DNA of 64,000 nucleotides from Apoderus coryli (GCA_911728435.2 OU452203.1:20108293-20172292); one strand, 5' to 3'; counted from the first letter of the stretch, positions 32,971 to 46,235 are shown. The notes: generated by a model from the sequence alone, not told the origin. A program made the numbers and translations.

Positions 32971-34684
32971 GATAGAGCACTTAAATCTCTACAATATTTA
33001 TTTGGAGAGTTTTTTCATCGCTGGCATATTTAAGTAAATGTAAGTCAATATAAAGTAACAAAAAATAAAAAAAATATCATCACCCGCTATACCTGTAATT
33101 ATTTTGACAAATAAACACCTGTGAAATAACAATAAGACCGTACTTACGTATGTATTATAGTATAATGGGTATTTCAGTTAAAATAACTGTCAATATGACA
33201 CTTTGGTTATATTTGGCGAATGTCAGAATATTCCATTATTTGTTTATTAATAGTGGGTGTCAGTGGTAGACTAAGTATAAATAAAAAATACATAAATCAA
33301 AAATCTACTTTTCCGACTGGCTGCCATCGGGATTTTTTTTTATGAATTTGATTTTTGTACAATCTTTAAATATTTAAATAAATAAAAGTTATTAAAATTC
33401 ATTTGACTTTCCTGTTTATTTTTAAATAGTTTTCTAAATTCAATCAAGTAACTATTAACTGAGAGACACCGCTCAAATACAGACCGTCACTCGTTTACGA
33501 GGGAGAATCAATAAGATCCTCTTTCGTGAGCGTGATGTAAGTGTGCGATCCTCGAGTAGCTAAACAAGCCAAGCGAGTAACTTAATAAAACTCAATCCTT
33601 ACTTTCTAATTACCGTTTCTCATTAACCCAATACTTTTTCTAGTCACTGTAGTTATTTCTAGTACCGTCGGTATGCTTTGGCAGGCATGATTATATTATA
33701 CGTCTTATATATGAGGGTGAAATGTATCAAAAAACGCTGCATTCCATGCGCTTTTATAATGTAAAGAGACATGGGAACGGATAGCCTCGATAGAATCGTT
33801 ACATTTATATATTTCAAATTAACTTTGGAACTTTTTGATACAGGATGCCCCATAAGTAATGATAAATAATTCACCGCAGCAGATTTTTTACAAAAAATAA
33901 ATAATTAATTTCTAAATAAACAGTAATAGGTTATGACAAAACTAAACTCAAACACATAATTTCAGCACAGTTGATTTGGTCAAACGAACCCTACTAAATC
34001 GTCTGAATCTAGTTACCAAAAATAAGTTCTTCTTCTTGAGTGCATTGAAAATTTCAGATGCACATATCTCGAAAAAATAGGAAAAATAATAGTAAAAAAA
34101 TATTGCCAAATAAATAAACAATAGGCTAATTTTTACCACCTCATGGATTTATGTATTTTATTCACCCCTGTATAGTAGACGCCATATAATAAATTATCTA
34201 CCTACAAGACAGGACTCAGGTGTTTTACTACTAAGTGTACTCATTAAGTCGTTCGTCCGTAACTTTGTTAGGAAACTTCATAAAAAATTCAATAAAGCGT
34301 CCGGGCCGACCCGACTCTCCAAGTGTAACGTTGTACTTTTTATCATATAAATTATGAAAAGCTCGTTCTAGCAAATAACTTTATTATATAAGTCTTTAGT
34401 CATAAGAATTTCATAAAACTAAATGCCATATAATTGGTTCTAAAGTATTTTTGTATTTTGCTATAAATTTACAGCTTATATCAATCAAAGTTTTTTCTTT
34501 ATATAAAAGTTTCTCTGTCGTGTTTAGCTATAACATTTCCGGAAAATACAAACATCATATTTCCTATTTGGTGGCGATTCGATAAAAGTTAAATATATTT
34601 TTACGGGAAAAAGCTACAAATAAAATTTCGCAGTTAGAATTCACTTCAGAGGATGACCTTTCTATTACAAATAAATGTTATTAA
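32971..34684. other. Intron 1; no gene recognised
   Basis: AT-rich; a CACCCCTGTATAG motif at 34163. Nothing else supported. Confidence 0.45.
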
Positions 34685-34917
34685 CCATCCCAAAAAAATC
34701 CCCAGCCTTTGTGGTATTTCTCAGATAACCCCAAAGCCAAAAGTCTATTGGGTTGAGATCCGGGGACCTAGAAGGCCTAGAAATAAGTCCTCCACGACTG
34801 ATCTCTCAGTTGGGGAAGCGTCGATTTAATTTCTCTCGAACATTTCGAGAATAATGGGCAGGAAACACAATATTTGGCCGCTGTACTAAAGGAGCATCTT
34901 CCAGAAGAGTGGGTACC
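34685..34917 (-). pseudogene. DUF4817-type transposase, C-terminal part (split by LINE)
   Basis: The minus strand reads PTLLEDAPLVQRPNIVFPAH, YSRNVREKLNRRFPN, a stop where Trp is expected, then ISRGGLISRPSRSPDLNPID and FWLWGYLR. These are the DGAPAHYSRNVREWLN and W..R.PRSPDLTPLDFFLWGYLK blocks of the widespread insect transposase with a DUF4817 helix-turn-helix. The third catalytic Asp (PID) is kept, but the second block has lost DGA. The upstream part of the same gene continues at 35614 beyond an inserted LINE. Confidence 0.75.
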
Positions 34918-35613
34918 TAATATGTTATCGCACATATGCCGAATGTCTCAGAATGGTCATAAAATATTGGGATTTGTGATGCGGAATTCTAGAGACTTAT
35001 CGATTGCGAGCTGTCGTTTGTTGTATGTGTCCCTGGTTCGTTCTTCACTGGAATACGCGTCAGTGATTTGGTCGCCTTATTATCAGACTTATATAAATAT
35101 GATTGAGAGAGTTCAGGACAAGTTTTTGCGTTTTGCTGCGTTTAGAATGGGGATACATATGCGCAATTATCATAGATCGGACCTACGAGGGGCGTTAAAC
35201 TTGGATACTCTTGGTAAACGCAGAGTTTTAAACGACTTGGTATTTGCGTATAATGTGTTGAAAGGTAACATAAATTGTCCTGCTGTCCTGCATAGGATTT
35301 TCTTCAATGTACCAGTGCGTGATTTACGACACCATGATCTCTTCTTTCACCATACAAGTAGAAATAATTATACATATTTTTCTTCTATTGATAGAACTCT
35401 TCGCACTCTGAATGAACATGATTGTATAGATATCTTTTGCAATTCACTTTTAGAATTTAAGCGTCAAATTAATTGTTGTATTGAGTAGTACTCATAACAG
35501 ATCTTGAATTTATTATGAATTTGTTTATTTTGCCTTAGGTACTGTCATGTGTATAAGAAATTTGTTGTAAATATAATTGGGGTATCCCGTTAATTTAATA
35601 AATAAATAAATAA
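34918..35613 (+). pseudogene. CR1/Jockey-like LINE 3' fragment inserted in a transposase
   Basis: One + frame (to the stop near 35486) encodes HICRMSQNGHKILGFVMRNS, RSSLEYASVIWSPYYQTYIN, MIERVQDKFLRFAAFRMG, LGKRRVLNDLVFAYNVLKGN and FNVPVRDLRHHDLFFHHTS. This is the terminal domain of the same LINE family as 5540-7279. It is followed by a 3'UTR and an (AAAT)n tail ending near 35613. The reverse transcriptase itself is missing. The start codon of the longest frame lies in the flanking transposon, so it is not the LINE's own. The host gene resumes at about 35614 with some 20 bp lost; no target duplication is evident. Confidence 0.85.
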
Positions 35614-35730
35614 AAACTGGTATAGTTTTCGGCGTTTAGTATCCTAGGTAGAAAATGTGGTCCTATTATCCTATTTCCCAACAAACCAATCCACACATTT
35701 AAGCTTGAACCCTGTTTCAAGAAGGCGATT
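35614..35730 (-). pseudogene. DUF4817-type transposase, middle part (split by LINE)
   Basis: The minus strand reads LNVWIGLLGNRIIGPHFLPR, then ILNAENYTS, which corresponds to the VWAGILGN.IIGPHFLP..LNGE.YT.FL block lying just before ELP.LLED in this transposase family. It joins across the inserted LINE to the segment at 34917. The N-terminal half is not recognised further on. Confidence 0.7.
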
Positions 35731-35759
35731 TTCAACAGCTGATCTGGGTGTCGCCTAGT

Positions 35760-35821
35760 TGGAAAACGCAATCAATGTACCATTGTACCTTTTGAATAAA
35801 GAATATTATTATTATTATTGT
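35760..35821 (+). repeat. LINE-like 3' stub with (ATT)n tail
   Basis: ttgaataaagaatattattattattattg looks like the end of a LINE 3'UTR (AATAAAG plus (ATT)n). No coding part is recognised upstream. Confidence 0.35.
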
Positions 35822-36439
35822 TACAGTTTACAATTTATGTGACAACTAGACTTGCACAAGTGAAAGATTTGCCTGATTTCAATATTCAAAATGGTCATAA
35901 TTTAATTTCATTTTAGGGAGACATTTTGCGAAATTTTGATTTTCGTCTTATTTTTGGTCGTAGAATTTTTTTTGGGACAACCGGTATATATGAAGTACCT
36001 TACAGTTTCCCTAATAATATCGATGACTTAGTCATGAACTATCTTCTAAGTGCCAAAGCTTTCGATATCCAACTTGTATGCACCCAAATAGTAAAAAAAA
36101 GCTCTCGAATTTCTTGATATTTTCTAAACAAAGTTTGTACATTACGTTTTATTTAACTGTTATAATAATTGGAGTAAAAACTTACTTCTCTAAGTGGAGT
36201 TTCGTGTGGAAAATGCTTTTAACAAAGGAAATAATTAGAAAACACTGGGTTTTAAACGATATTTTGATACTGCACTCACACTACACTAAATTACAGTTTC
36301 CAGTTTTTAAATTGGTTAAATTTGGAGCTAGTTGTTATCGATGTACTTTTAACAATGTTTTGAAATAGTTACGATAAACTTTGAAAATAACGAAATAATC
36401 TAAACAAATATACTCTCGTAATTGTAACTTCGAATAAGT

Positions 36440-37370
36440 CTCCATTTCAAACTTCGATTTCAACTTTGGAATGACTGAGGGAGACTTCAATTATGTTTCA
36501 CTATAAAATTTGAACTAAAACATTAAAAAGCTTCCAAGCTTTTAAAAAACCTCGATACCAACTCGGCAAAAACTTTGATCTATATATACTTTGATTATTT
36601 TAATAGATATCCGTTTCAAACTTTGAAAAGACTTCAACTTATCTAAGAATGACGAACACTAGAGATTCGAAAAAGTCTACGATGACATTAGTTGAATACA
36701 ATAACGTTAACTTTGAAAAGACTGTCATACCAACTTGAAAAAGACTTTATGAATAGGTATCCAACGAACTATTTTATATCATTGAAAAGGCGTCGATAAC
36801 AACTATGGAAAGACTGTAATGGAACACTAGGGACCTTTGATGACGTTTAATTTCAACTTTGCAATGACTTCAATTATGTTCTATTTTATATCATTGAAAA
36901 GGCGTCGATAACAACTATGGAAAGACTGTAATGGAACACTAGGGACCTTTGATGACGTTTAATTTCAACTTTGCAATGACTTCAATTATGTTCCACCATA
37001 AAATTTGAACTGAAACATTAAAAAGGTTCCAAGCTTTGAAAATACTTCGATACCAACTCGGCAGAAACTTTGATCTATACTTTGAGTAAGTATTTTAATA
37101 GATATCCGTGTCAAACTCTGAAAAGACTTCAACTCATCTATGACTAAATATTCGAAAAAAGTCTACAATGACATTAGTTGACTACAATAACGTCAAATTT
37201 GAAAAGACTGTCATACCAACTTGAAAAAGACTCTAAATTTGATTATGAAATTATAGCAATAGGCACACTATTATTTATGAATAGGTATCAAACGAACTAT
37301 TTTATATCATTGAAAAGACGTCGATAACAACTATGGAAAGACTGATGGAAAACTAGCGACTGTTTCGTGA
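36440..37370. repeat. Complex tandem and higher-order repeat
   Basis: A 112-bp unit (attttatatcattgaaaagg..., at 36771 and again at 36883) is duplicated almost exactly. At a larger scale, the block beginning ttcaattatgtttcactata (about 36488) recurs about 490 bp later (about 36981). The tcattgaaaag..gtcgataacaactatggaaag section recurs a third time near 37307. Short words such as GAAAAGACT and TTTCAACTTTG recur throughout. No protein is encoded. Confidence 0.85.
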
Positions 37371-38755
37371 CGTTTAACGAACATGTTTGTAATATTGCGA
37401 ACAAATTGATTGGATTGAAAATTTAGGTAACATTGAAATCGAGCTTTAATAATCTAATCAAACACAAAGCAGATTCTAATACAATTTTAATTGTTAAGGT
37501 GCCATATAACATTTATTTCAAATGTTTCATTTGGGGTTACTCAGGGCCCTGTTTTGTTGGTTGACTATAGTGTACGTGATCGATCCAGGGATGCAATTTG
37601 TTTGATGACTTGGGCGTCATTATAATTTCTCAAGTTTTTGTGGTTTATTTTCAGCAATTCTAGATAATTTAGTACTATTTATTGTTATACAACGTATCAT
37701 ACTGACAGTAGAGAGCGTAATCCAGTAATTTTTCCTTTATAAGCTTGTACATAACAAAATAAACGTCTCGCGTAACACCAAGGTTTTGTCTTCAAATTAG
37801 AACAGGATGCAAAGCTTAATAAGAGAACTTTACCCAAAGTTAAAGTATGATAGGACTTCGGCGCAAAACTTTGCGCATTTTTCTTTATATTATCGTAACT
37901 AGGCTAGATTGCCTGCTATCTAAAAGCAATCAGTGTAAGAGAGTCAAGTGACATTTGCCAATTAGTTATCGTGAAAGGACATGCACATATACGGAACTAA
38001 TCCTTGATGGCCTGCTGTCGTCATTATATTTGGAAGGGGATGCAACTGAGACACTTCAAAGCGAACCATTTTGATTTGAACAATGCTAACAGTAATGATT
38101 CGACAATTACAATTATTCTCTCTGTGGGAATCAGAGACCGAGTATATATGTACATATGTATAGGTACTCCGGAAGGACATTTCACTAAAATCCCCATTGC
38201 ATACATAAGAGTTTGTGTTGTATGAGTGTTTAAAGAGAGGGTACATAGGAAAGGGTTTACCATCATCTGCTAAATTTAACCCTATTTGTAGGGACTGTTC
38301 TTCATAACGTCCAAAAGGCGGGGTTTACCATTTCAAAGGCGGATATATAGTTTTATTGAATGCCAATGGTGGGTAAATAATACAGGGTGTAATTGTAAAA
38401 ACTTTCTAAAACGGAGGCTTGATACGAATATACTTTCTGGAATCTGTCACAAAATTGCTACGGGAAATCTGCAACACAAAGTAAATGAATTACCATGGTA
38501 GCGCACATTACCACATGTACAAATTAATTTAGCAGAAACCACCGACGCCGCATTAGGTGTAGTTCATTAAGTAAAATATGGGGATTATTTCCCCTCTATC
38601 GGGTTATATTACTTTGTACATCTACCTTTGTGTGTAGAGTTATGATATAATCATCCGATTTTCATATCTATATATTAGGATTTACCACTTGATATTCCAA
38701 ACGGAATTTACCCGACTGGTTCGGAATTTATCGCTTCTGCGGCAAACTTTAAAAA
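37371..38755. other. Intron 1; no gene recognised
   Basis: One TACAGGGTGT motif at 38381; nothing else supported. The overlapping frames at 38004-38266 on both strands are not recognised. Confidence 0.45.
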
Positions 38756-39385
38756 ATAATAATAATAATTTTTATTATTCCCATTAAACTAAACTAACTA
38801 CTTTAATCAAAAATTAGAAATAAAAAAAATGGCTACAGCTTTTTTTGATAACGCATCAATGTGCAACTTCCACTTCAGCGAACTTTCATCAACAAGACCC
38901 AGAAGCCTTACAGAAGAAACGACAAAAATCGCACCTTTATATGACACAAATTTTGTTTTCGCAGTGTTCAAGCACAGCAGATAAGAGTCACACCATGATT
39001 TGATGGGCTGCACCAAGTAAAACTAGTATCATCAGCAAAGAGACATACTTTACCGCTGATGTCTAGGCAAGTAATGTCGTTGATAAATAGCAAAAACAAA
39101 ACAAGTCAAAACTCCGAACCCTGTGGAACTCCACAATCTATCGGCCTGCAAGAGGACACAGCCGCATTGACCCTCACACACTGACTTCTGTTGCTAAAGT
39201 ACGACTTAAACCATCCCAGTGGAACCCCCCGAATTCCGTAGTGCTGTATCTTGTTAATTAGGATGTTATGACTTACACAGTCGAATGCTTTCGAGAAATC
39301 ACAGAAAATTGATGGTGTAGAGTGGAGATTCTTCAAGTTGGAGTAGACATTGTTGGAGAATATAGCATCAATAGTATTTGTTAGC
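38756..39385 (-). pseudogene. LINE reverse-transcriptase fragment
   Basis: The minus frames read CDFSKAFDCVSHNILINKIQ, YGIRGVPLGWFKSYFSNRSQ and CGVPQGSEF (39336-39106). Next comes LFINDITCLDISGKVCLFAD with the FADDTSF catalytic block near 39030, then SWCDSYLLCLNTAKTKFV and VRLLGLVDESSLKWKLHIDA (39016-38807). The rest of the C-terminal domain is missing; the sequence runs into an (AAT)n tail at 38756-38769. It therefore has a 3' tail but lacks the C-terminus, implying an internal deletion. Confidence 0.85.
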
Positions 39386-41543
39386 TAAAAATTCAAATTG
39401 ATGATAGAAGTCTCCTTTTAATCAGTCTCTCAATGATGATACCAAAATTTAGCTCAATTTGTTGAAGCGTTTAAGCGCTATCGAGGAACTTCATACAGAC
39501 TTCCATCTTCTTAATCGTCTCAAGAGACTTCAAAATGGTTATAACCGTCTTTATCTCAATTTTTTTAAAGCGTTCACAATACGTTTCCCTATGGATCAGG
39601 AAAGTAAAATAAAACGATCGTACTGTATAATTACATAATTAATACTCTGTAAATAAAATTATTATTATTCATGGAAGAATGTACTAAAACATCCCCGTGC
39701 TGTAAACAATATTTATGAAATATGTTTGAATATCAATTCCGAATAGAATGAATTAGAATTTAAGCTAACATCACACTGAAATTAAATATGGATTTAGTGT
39801 ATAATTTGTGTACGTATCTATTCTATTAAAATACTAATACCCTTTAAACGTAAATGTTGTCGGGCTGTCTGTTTTTTGTTTAACATACAATACAAATATT
39901 AACAATCTAAAATAACAATAATTATATTCATATAAACGTATGTACCTAAATTGTTCGACTATAGATAATATTAAAATATAGAGGGATATTATTATAAATA
40001 GAGGCATATAGATGTACGTTTATAGAGCAGAAGAGCGAATATGTGCCAAATCAAAATGATTTTACTTGTTTGACAGTTTGAAATATAATAGAAAATAATT
40101 CTACGATATCACATAATATAGTTTCGTTTGGCCAATCTCAACAGCAGCGTTACAATGTACAATACAACAATACCTTGTAATTGTATGTTTTTCAAAGCTT
40201 GTAATTTTTAGTGTGCTGCTTGTTTCGTATTTGTTGTAACTGCCAATTCGTCAGAATTGGAAATGTGAGTCATTTTTCTGTGCATGTTTATCCACTTTCA
40301 TATTATTCAAAAACATTCATAGTTTGGACATTTTTATTCAGTACTTTGCAGATATTCTTTTATAATGATTGTTGATGAAAGCAATTCAATGCTTAAGTCA
40401 TCACTATTCGTAATTTTGTAAGCGTACGTCAAATTTATAGTTCTTCCATATATTGGAGCTCTAATAAGCACATTAAATTTCTCTCAACCAATACAAATGT
40501 CCCTATATGGGAGTATCTCCTCAACCCACCCTAAACACCTATCGAAAAACCTTTAACCCTATTTAAGTTTGAAATAATACTATGTTAACCCTTGTGAGTT
40601 CATGAACCATTAGTTTTCTCTCTAATAATACGTCTGGTACCTAATAATAATAATAGAGAATGGACGGGTGGAGAATGAAAGACCTATTTGCTCTGTTATA
40701 AAGCCTCACTTAACTTTTATGAGACAGCACTACTAAAAATTCATTGGCAATTACATTGGTGTAAGGGTCCAAAACGAAAAGGAGAGACACAAGCCTATTA
40801 TATATGACCCTGATCGCCAAAAGAATTGCTTTTTACAGCATACTTAGATGAATGTCAAACTGAAATAATTACTAAGGAACTACTCGTATAATATAAGTAT
40901 ATGACAATTAATTGTAATAAAATCTCAATGTAGATATCATATTCTTCCATCTAACCGTTGACAAAACGACAATTATTTCAACTATTATATCTTTACGATT
41001 CCAATCTTTTATATTGTCATTGTCCATCGAAAATATCCCCTTTCAAACAGATGTGGAAACTATTTAGACAATTCACAAAAAAAGAAATGTCCTTATATTG
41101 TATATATACGATCCATAGCATTTTATTTTATATTAAGAGAAATATTTGACATACCCCCTAGATTGGCAGGTAATAATAATGTATTGTATTTGTTGTGACA
41201 TTCAATAGACTTATTGTACCTACCCCTGAAGTAATATGGGGTTGGACACGCTCAATTTATCCGGTTTCCTATTCGATTTTTAATACAACAACCATGTATA
41301 GGGGTGGTGACAAGCGTACGAAATAAAATAACAAATAGTTAACTGTAGTTGGTATGGTATGTAATATGTAAGACTTTTTTAAACCAATAACTAGAATTTC
41401 TCCCAGGGTTTGTGTTATAGGGCTAATCTAACTAATATACTCGCGATTCTTTCTTGCATTCAGTGTGCTATAATTCAATAATAACCCAGCAATTCGTTGA
41501 GATTATAGATTGTAGCGGATCCTCACTTGTGAATCACTCTAAT
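39386..41543. other. Intron 1; no gene recognised
   Basis: AT-rich unassigned sequence with a few AAT/TAA runs. Confidence 0.5.
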
Positions 41544-41579
41544 CGCTTTGGATTCGGTTCGTCGATTGCTGTCCACTCC
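41544..41579 (-). mobile_element. 36-bp mariner scrap
   Basis: TCGCTTTGGATTCGGTTCGT and the following 16 bases match, almost base for base, the mariner copies at 1797-1832 and (complement) 18920-18955, which code for EWTAIDEPNPKRA. The flanks do not match. Confidence 0.75.
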
Positions 41580-42119
41580 TAATGTATTGTATTCAAATCC
41601 ATTTTCACTCAATGCTGATCCTTCATATTCAGATTAATGCTACACGGCTATTTTACAATTCTGTCATGAAATATAACAGCAAAATCAAGCTTGAATGTTG
41701 TAACAAGTTTTTAAACAATTGTGGTCAGTACATTCCCTAACCACAAAAATGTAGTTGGTAATTTAATTTCAACAAAATTTATACATTCAAGCGGTGTATA
41801 TCAGAGACTCAATGCACACTATACGGACAACGCAGCACGACGACGATTTGGTTAATTTGGCAGTCATTACAAAATACCAACTGGAATTGCGAACGTGACA
41901 GAATCACCGAAAAACAGATTGACGAACCAAAATGGATTCCTTTCAAATCACCACACCAGCATTGTTTAATTCAATACCTACCAATACATGTGATTTATTT
42001 TACGGGATAATACAGCACAATAGTTATTTTTATTGTCATTTAGTTAATTTTTTATGTCATCTTTATAAAGTTGTTTTTATTAGAGTTACCGAACTTTAAA
42101 TTAAAATAAAACAAATAAA

Positions 42120-43045
42120 TCTATTTTTAACATCAATGAAACGGTCTTTATTGGATAGAACATTGTATGGCATTTATGTTTAAATATGATTTGGACCATG
42201 TGGTCGCCACGGCTGACGCTGACAAGGCGCAATCTGGAACACCAATTTTCACCAACTTATTTCGCCAATAACTCTTTGAATGTTCATTTCCAGTTGTTCA
42301 ATTGTGGTTTATCGACGTAGACAAGTGACTTGACATAACCCCAAAGAAAATAACCCAATGGGGTTAAATCACACGATCTTGGTGGCCAATTATTTGGACC
42401 ATTACGTGAAATTCTGCTTTCATCAAAAGTTTCTTTGAGTAAATCAATTGTAGCATGTGGAACCACATGTCAGCAAGTCCCTAGACCGTTCACCACTGAC
42501 AGTAACATTCTGACCATCATCGTTTTTGAAGACATATGGACCAATGACTCCGCCAGCCCATAAAGCGCACCAAACAGTAATTTACTGTGGATGTATTGAT
42601 GTTTCGACAAACGCTTGTGGATTATCCTCCCTTCAAATGCGACAATTCTGCTTATTTACGTACCAATTCAACCAAACATGGGCTTCATCGGAGAACAAAA
42701 TTGTGAATGGAAATTCAATTTGTGCTTCACCCCATTCGCTGGATTGGCGGCCCGTACGATGGTCGTTTGGCTTTAATTCCTGCACAAGTTGAATCTTGAA
42801 AGCTTTTAATCCAAAATTCTTTCGTAAAATCTTCCATAAAGTAAATTAAGCCCGAACATTATCATTAAGAGTAAATGTGGTCCGAAAACGATCCATTGTT
42901 ATTCGAATTAGCCGTTCTAAAGGACGATTATGTACGCGATAAAATGGACAAAGTACACGATAAGTTTGACGAACAGAACCATTAGTTTGATACAAAATTT
43001 CCAACAATTCGCAAGACTTATTCTGGTCTTGTCTAACCATAATGA
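42120..43045 (-). pseudogene. DUF4817-type transposase, nearly full length but broken
   Basis: From the minus-strand ATG at 43040: the DUF4817 helix-turn-helix (QNKSCELLEILYQTNGSVRQ, LERLIRI). A gap follows, then KILRKNFGLKAFKIQLVQEL, FSDEAHVWLNWYVNKQNCRI (first catalytic Asp), VWCALWAGGVIGPYVFKNDD, GQNVTVSGER, DMWFHATIDLLKETFDESRI and NWPPRSCDLTPLGYFLWGYV, ending near IIFKHKCHTM at about 42170. The block that should hold QQDGA is deleted, and the third Asp (TPLD) is Gly. Several frameshifts and stops occur. It is a dead copy; its terminal repeats were not identified. Confidence 0.85.
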
Positions 43046-44525
43046 AATGTCAAACCACACTAAACAAAAAGCAACTATCAGCTGTTGAATGGGTTATCAA
43101 CTCAAAGTTGTACACCTAAACATAGAGAAAAGGCATCCATATCTACGTTAAAGTTGACTGCTAATTAGTGAGTTCTGATTGATAGAAAACAGGCTTTGCC
43201 CACTGCCATCCTTATCGCTTTAAATTCCATGTCACCTCTTTGCTTCAAGTTGGAAAAAAATGATATGTGCAAAATGCTATAAACAGTCAATAGATGAAAG
43301 TAGAAAGTTGAAATTAATTTCACCTTTTTAAGGGAAAATTCCTTTGCAACTCTATACAACTTCAATATTATATAACGATAAAGTGAGAGATTTGAACTTT
43401 CATCTACCAGATCTATAGATATATATTGATAGAGTGCTTAATGATTTAGAAGTTTCTATACTCCAAAGTTTAATAGAAGAAAGTTGTATGCAATTTAATT
43501 TAAGTTTGTACCGCGGCAATATCGTCAATTGCATGCTTTATGTGCCGCTAAACCAAATATTATAGGATAGAAATATGATGGAAATCGTATGAGTCAAATA
43601 ACTGCTCCAGGGAAAATCGAACGTCAAAAATTTTACAATAGAGTTAGCTAATCTCGATTTCACCGAAGTTCCGAAAAAAAGTTTTACGGCAGAAATCAAT
43701 TTTTCTGTTATAAAAGAAACGATTTTTATGAAAAGTGCTGATGCTGAATTTACAAGTAATTCCAATTCAAACCGGCTGTTTTTCTGTGTAAAAAATGTGA
43801 GATTTTCTAGACTTTTTCGAATACCAAAAAGCTGGGATTCTCGTAGATTTAGTGGATTGAATTTTTGTGCAGAAATGTTTTCAAATTAGATTATATGCAA
43901 ATTGAATAGCTAGCTACAAGGGTCCCAATTAAAATTTTAAAAATATGTCTCGACAATCTGCTCTATTATAGTCTGAGTTAGTCCAAGGAAATGCCGTTTT
44001 GCCTAACTTATTTTCTCTTTACTTTTTCGTGTTTGTTGTCTACATTTACATTAAAATAAATTGCAAATTTATACAATTACATTTCTTTATTTTTTATATA
44101 AAATACCAACGCTATTTTCCAAGAAAGAGTAAGATCTTCAATTTTTTCGCACTTATTTATTTACACCCTGTATAGTATATCAAAATTTTTGTTTAAGCCA
44201 AACTCAACTGGCGAGAGAAAAATTATTTAATTTGTCGAGTTAGTTTAGGAAATATGTTTTTTTAGAATTACCCTCATTTTACCTACTTGGAATATTTTAT
44301 CATTATGAGTTTTTTACAGAATTCTGTATAAAAAGTCAGAATTGCAAAAAAAAATATTTCGCATGGCCCTTCTAGGCTTTATAAGTTGCCTGTGGAAGTT
44401 TTCTGTCTAATATTTCGTCATTAATAAGGTTTGGAGAGTATCATATTCAGAAAAGTAATCGTTCTGTAACATTCTGAATGTACAGGGTATATTTTGACCA
44501 ATGGCTAAGTTTGTTAATATTTTTT
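43046..44525. other. Intron 1; no gene recognised
   Basis: AT-rich; an ACACCCTGTATA motif at 44163. Nothing else supported. Confidence 0.5.
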
Positions 44526-45910
44526 CTTTTCTTTATTTCAGTCATAAATTGTACATTTCTGTACATATAGACATGTCAATATGTAAACAATAATGTTTAA
44601 AATAATAACATTCAGAGAAAGAAATTAAATCAATAAACAATAAATAAACAAACAAATGAACAATTACAATCGCTAAAAAAACTACCGTCTATTAGTATCA
44701 ACAAACTCCTGAAAGCTGTAGAACACGTTATCAATCAAATACAGCTTTAATTTTCTTTTAAATTGTGTCTCAGTTAGGCAACTCTTAACGTCCTCGGGCA
44801 GGAGATTATAACATTGGTACCCCACGTATTTTGGTGACTTTTTGTAAAATTGGTGTTTGGGACGAGCAAGCACAATCGGTCCCTTCCCCTAGTGGAATAC
44901 TCGTGGTTGTCTCCACACGTACGCGCGCCATCTTTATTTTTGTAAATATGACAGAGCGTTTTATATAGGTAAATAGATGGGACTGTGAGCAAACGATTTT
45001 GTTTAAAAGCCTCCCTACAAGAACCCCTAAAAGGAATATTAAAAATGCAACGCACTGCTCGTTTTTGTAGTATAAACACTCTGTCAATCATACTAGACCT
45101 GCCCCAGACCACCATCCCATACGCAATTGCTGAATAGATCAATGCATAATATATGAAAAGTAAGACATGCACACTCATGCAAGTCTTCAGCGAATTAATA
45201 ATATATAAAGATGTATTAAGTTTTTTACAAAGGTGGTCAATATGCGTTACCCAGCTGAAATCCCGATCAACAAAAACTCCTAGCAGTTTAGCAGAATCTG
45301 AGAGAGGAAGATGGATATGATCAAAGTTTATGTTGAGATCCTATGTTTTGAACCTATTAAAGTATAGCAACTGTTTTGTCAAAGTTGATCATCAGCCTGT
45401 TACTCCGACACCACATTCGAAACTCATCGAGCCTGACATTTATGTTTTAGAATTTCAGGATCCCTGTTAGATAATAAAAGAATGGTGTCATCAGCATACA
45501 TGTACTGAAAACCGTGTGTGATATTTGCAGGAAGATCGTTAATATAAAGTAAAAATAGCAATGGGCCCAGTATACTTCTCTGAGGAGTGCCCAGATCAAC
45601 ATTTAAGAAGTCTGATACAACAGATTCAATTTTAACCGCGATTTTTCGGTCCTTCAAATAAGAATGTATCCACTGATTGATCAGTCCACGTATGTCAACT
45701 TGTTCTAATTTTTGGCATCTATCAACCACGTCAAATGCTACATGGGAGCCGTTATCAATCAGATCATGAACCTGTTGAACAAATTCGACGGTGCAGGTTT
45801 CAGTGGAAAAACCTTGTCTAAATCCGTGCTGACAACCGCTTCTCAATCACCTTCGACACAGTGCTTATTAAAGCTATTGGTCCTAGAAGCTTTTTCTGAA
45901 CTTTTCCAAC
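44526..45910 (-). pseudogene. LINE reverse transcriptase and C-terminal domain
   Basis: The minus strand reads LGPIALISTVSKVIEKRLSA (near 45880), QHGFRQGFSTETCTVEFVQQ, IESVVSDFLNVDLGTPQRSI, LGPLLFLLYINDLPANI and QYMYADDTILLLSN (catalytic YADD near 45490). Next come YALIYSAIAYGMVVWGRSSM, FILQKRAVRCIFNIPFRGSC and the terminal KLKLYLIDNVFYSFQEFVD ending near 44682. Frameshifts lie near 45760, 45420 and 44830. GVPQGS has become GTPQRS. The 5' end is abrupt at about 45910, where it meets another transposon. The terminal LxLYLID..FYS..EF motif is shared with the LINE at 52835. Confidence 0.88.
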
Positions 45911-45924
45911 ATTTTTAAACGGCC

Positions 45925-46235
45925 ACTTGATTGTCCATTTTTACCAATCCATACGTTACAATTTTGATTTAAATAACAGCGTGCTCCATCTTTTCATCAA
46001 TTTTGGAAAATATTGAACAGTAAATCATAAATTGAATCAGTTATTTCACTTTCTAGGAGTTCTAAATTCTGTTCATCAGTGAGTAACCTATTATAATCAT
46101 CAATATGCCATCTAAAATCCTGTCATTAACTAATCCTCACCAAACACCAATAGAATTTCTCCAAGAACGTTTAATTGGTAACAAAAATTCGTGTTTGACC
46201 AATAGTGAAGATTTTTAGGATACAAAATTATTCCC
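45925..46235 (-). pseudogene. DUF4817/mariner-like transposase fragment
   Basis: The minus strand reads LLTDEQNLELLESEITDSIY, DLLFNIFQN, two stops, then DGARCYLNQNCNVWIGKNGQ. This follows the order ..FL.LLE.EI.D..YDLP.NI..MW.QQDGAR.H......WIGKNGP.. of the transposase family also present at 42120 and 34685. The second catalytic Asp (DGA) is present. The C-terminal part is missing, cut by the LINE that begins at 45910. Confidence 0.5.

Noticed and set aside
38004..38266. Overlapping open frames on both strands
   Set aside because: Mutual shadows with no homology; no codon or motif support.
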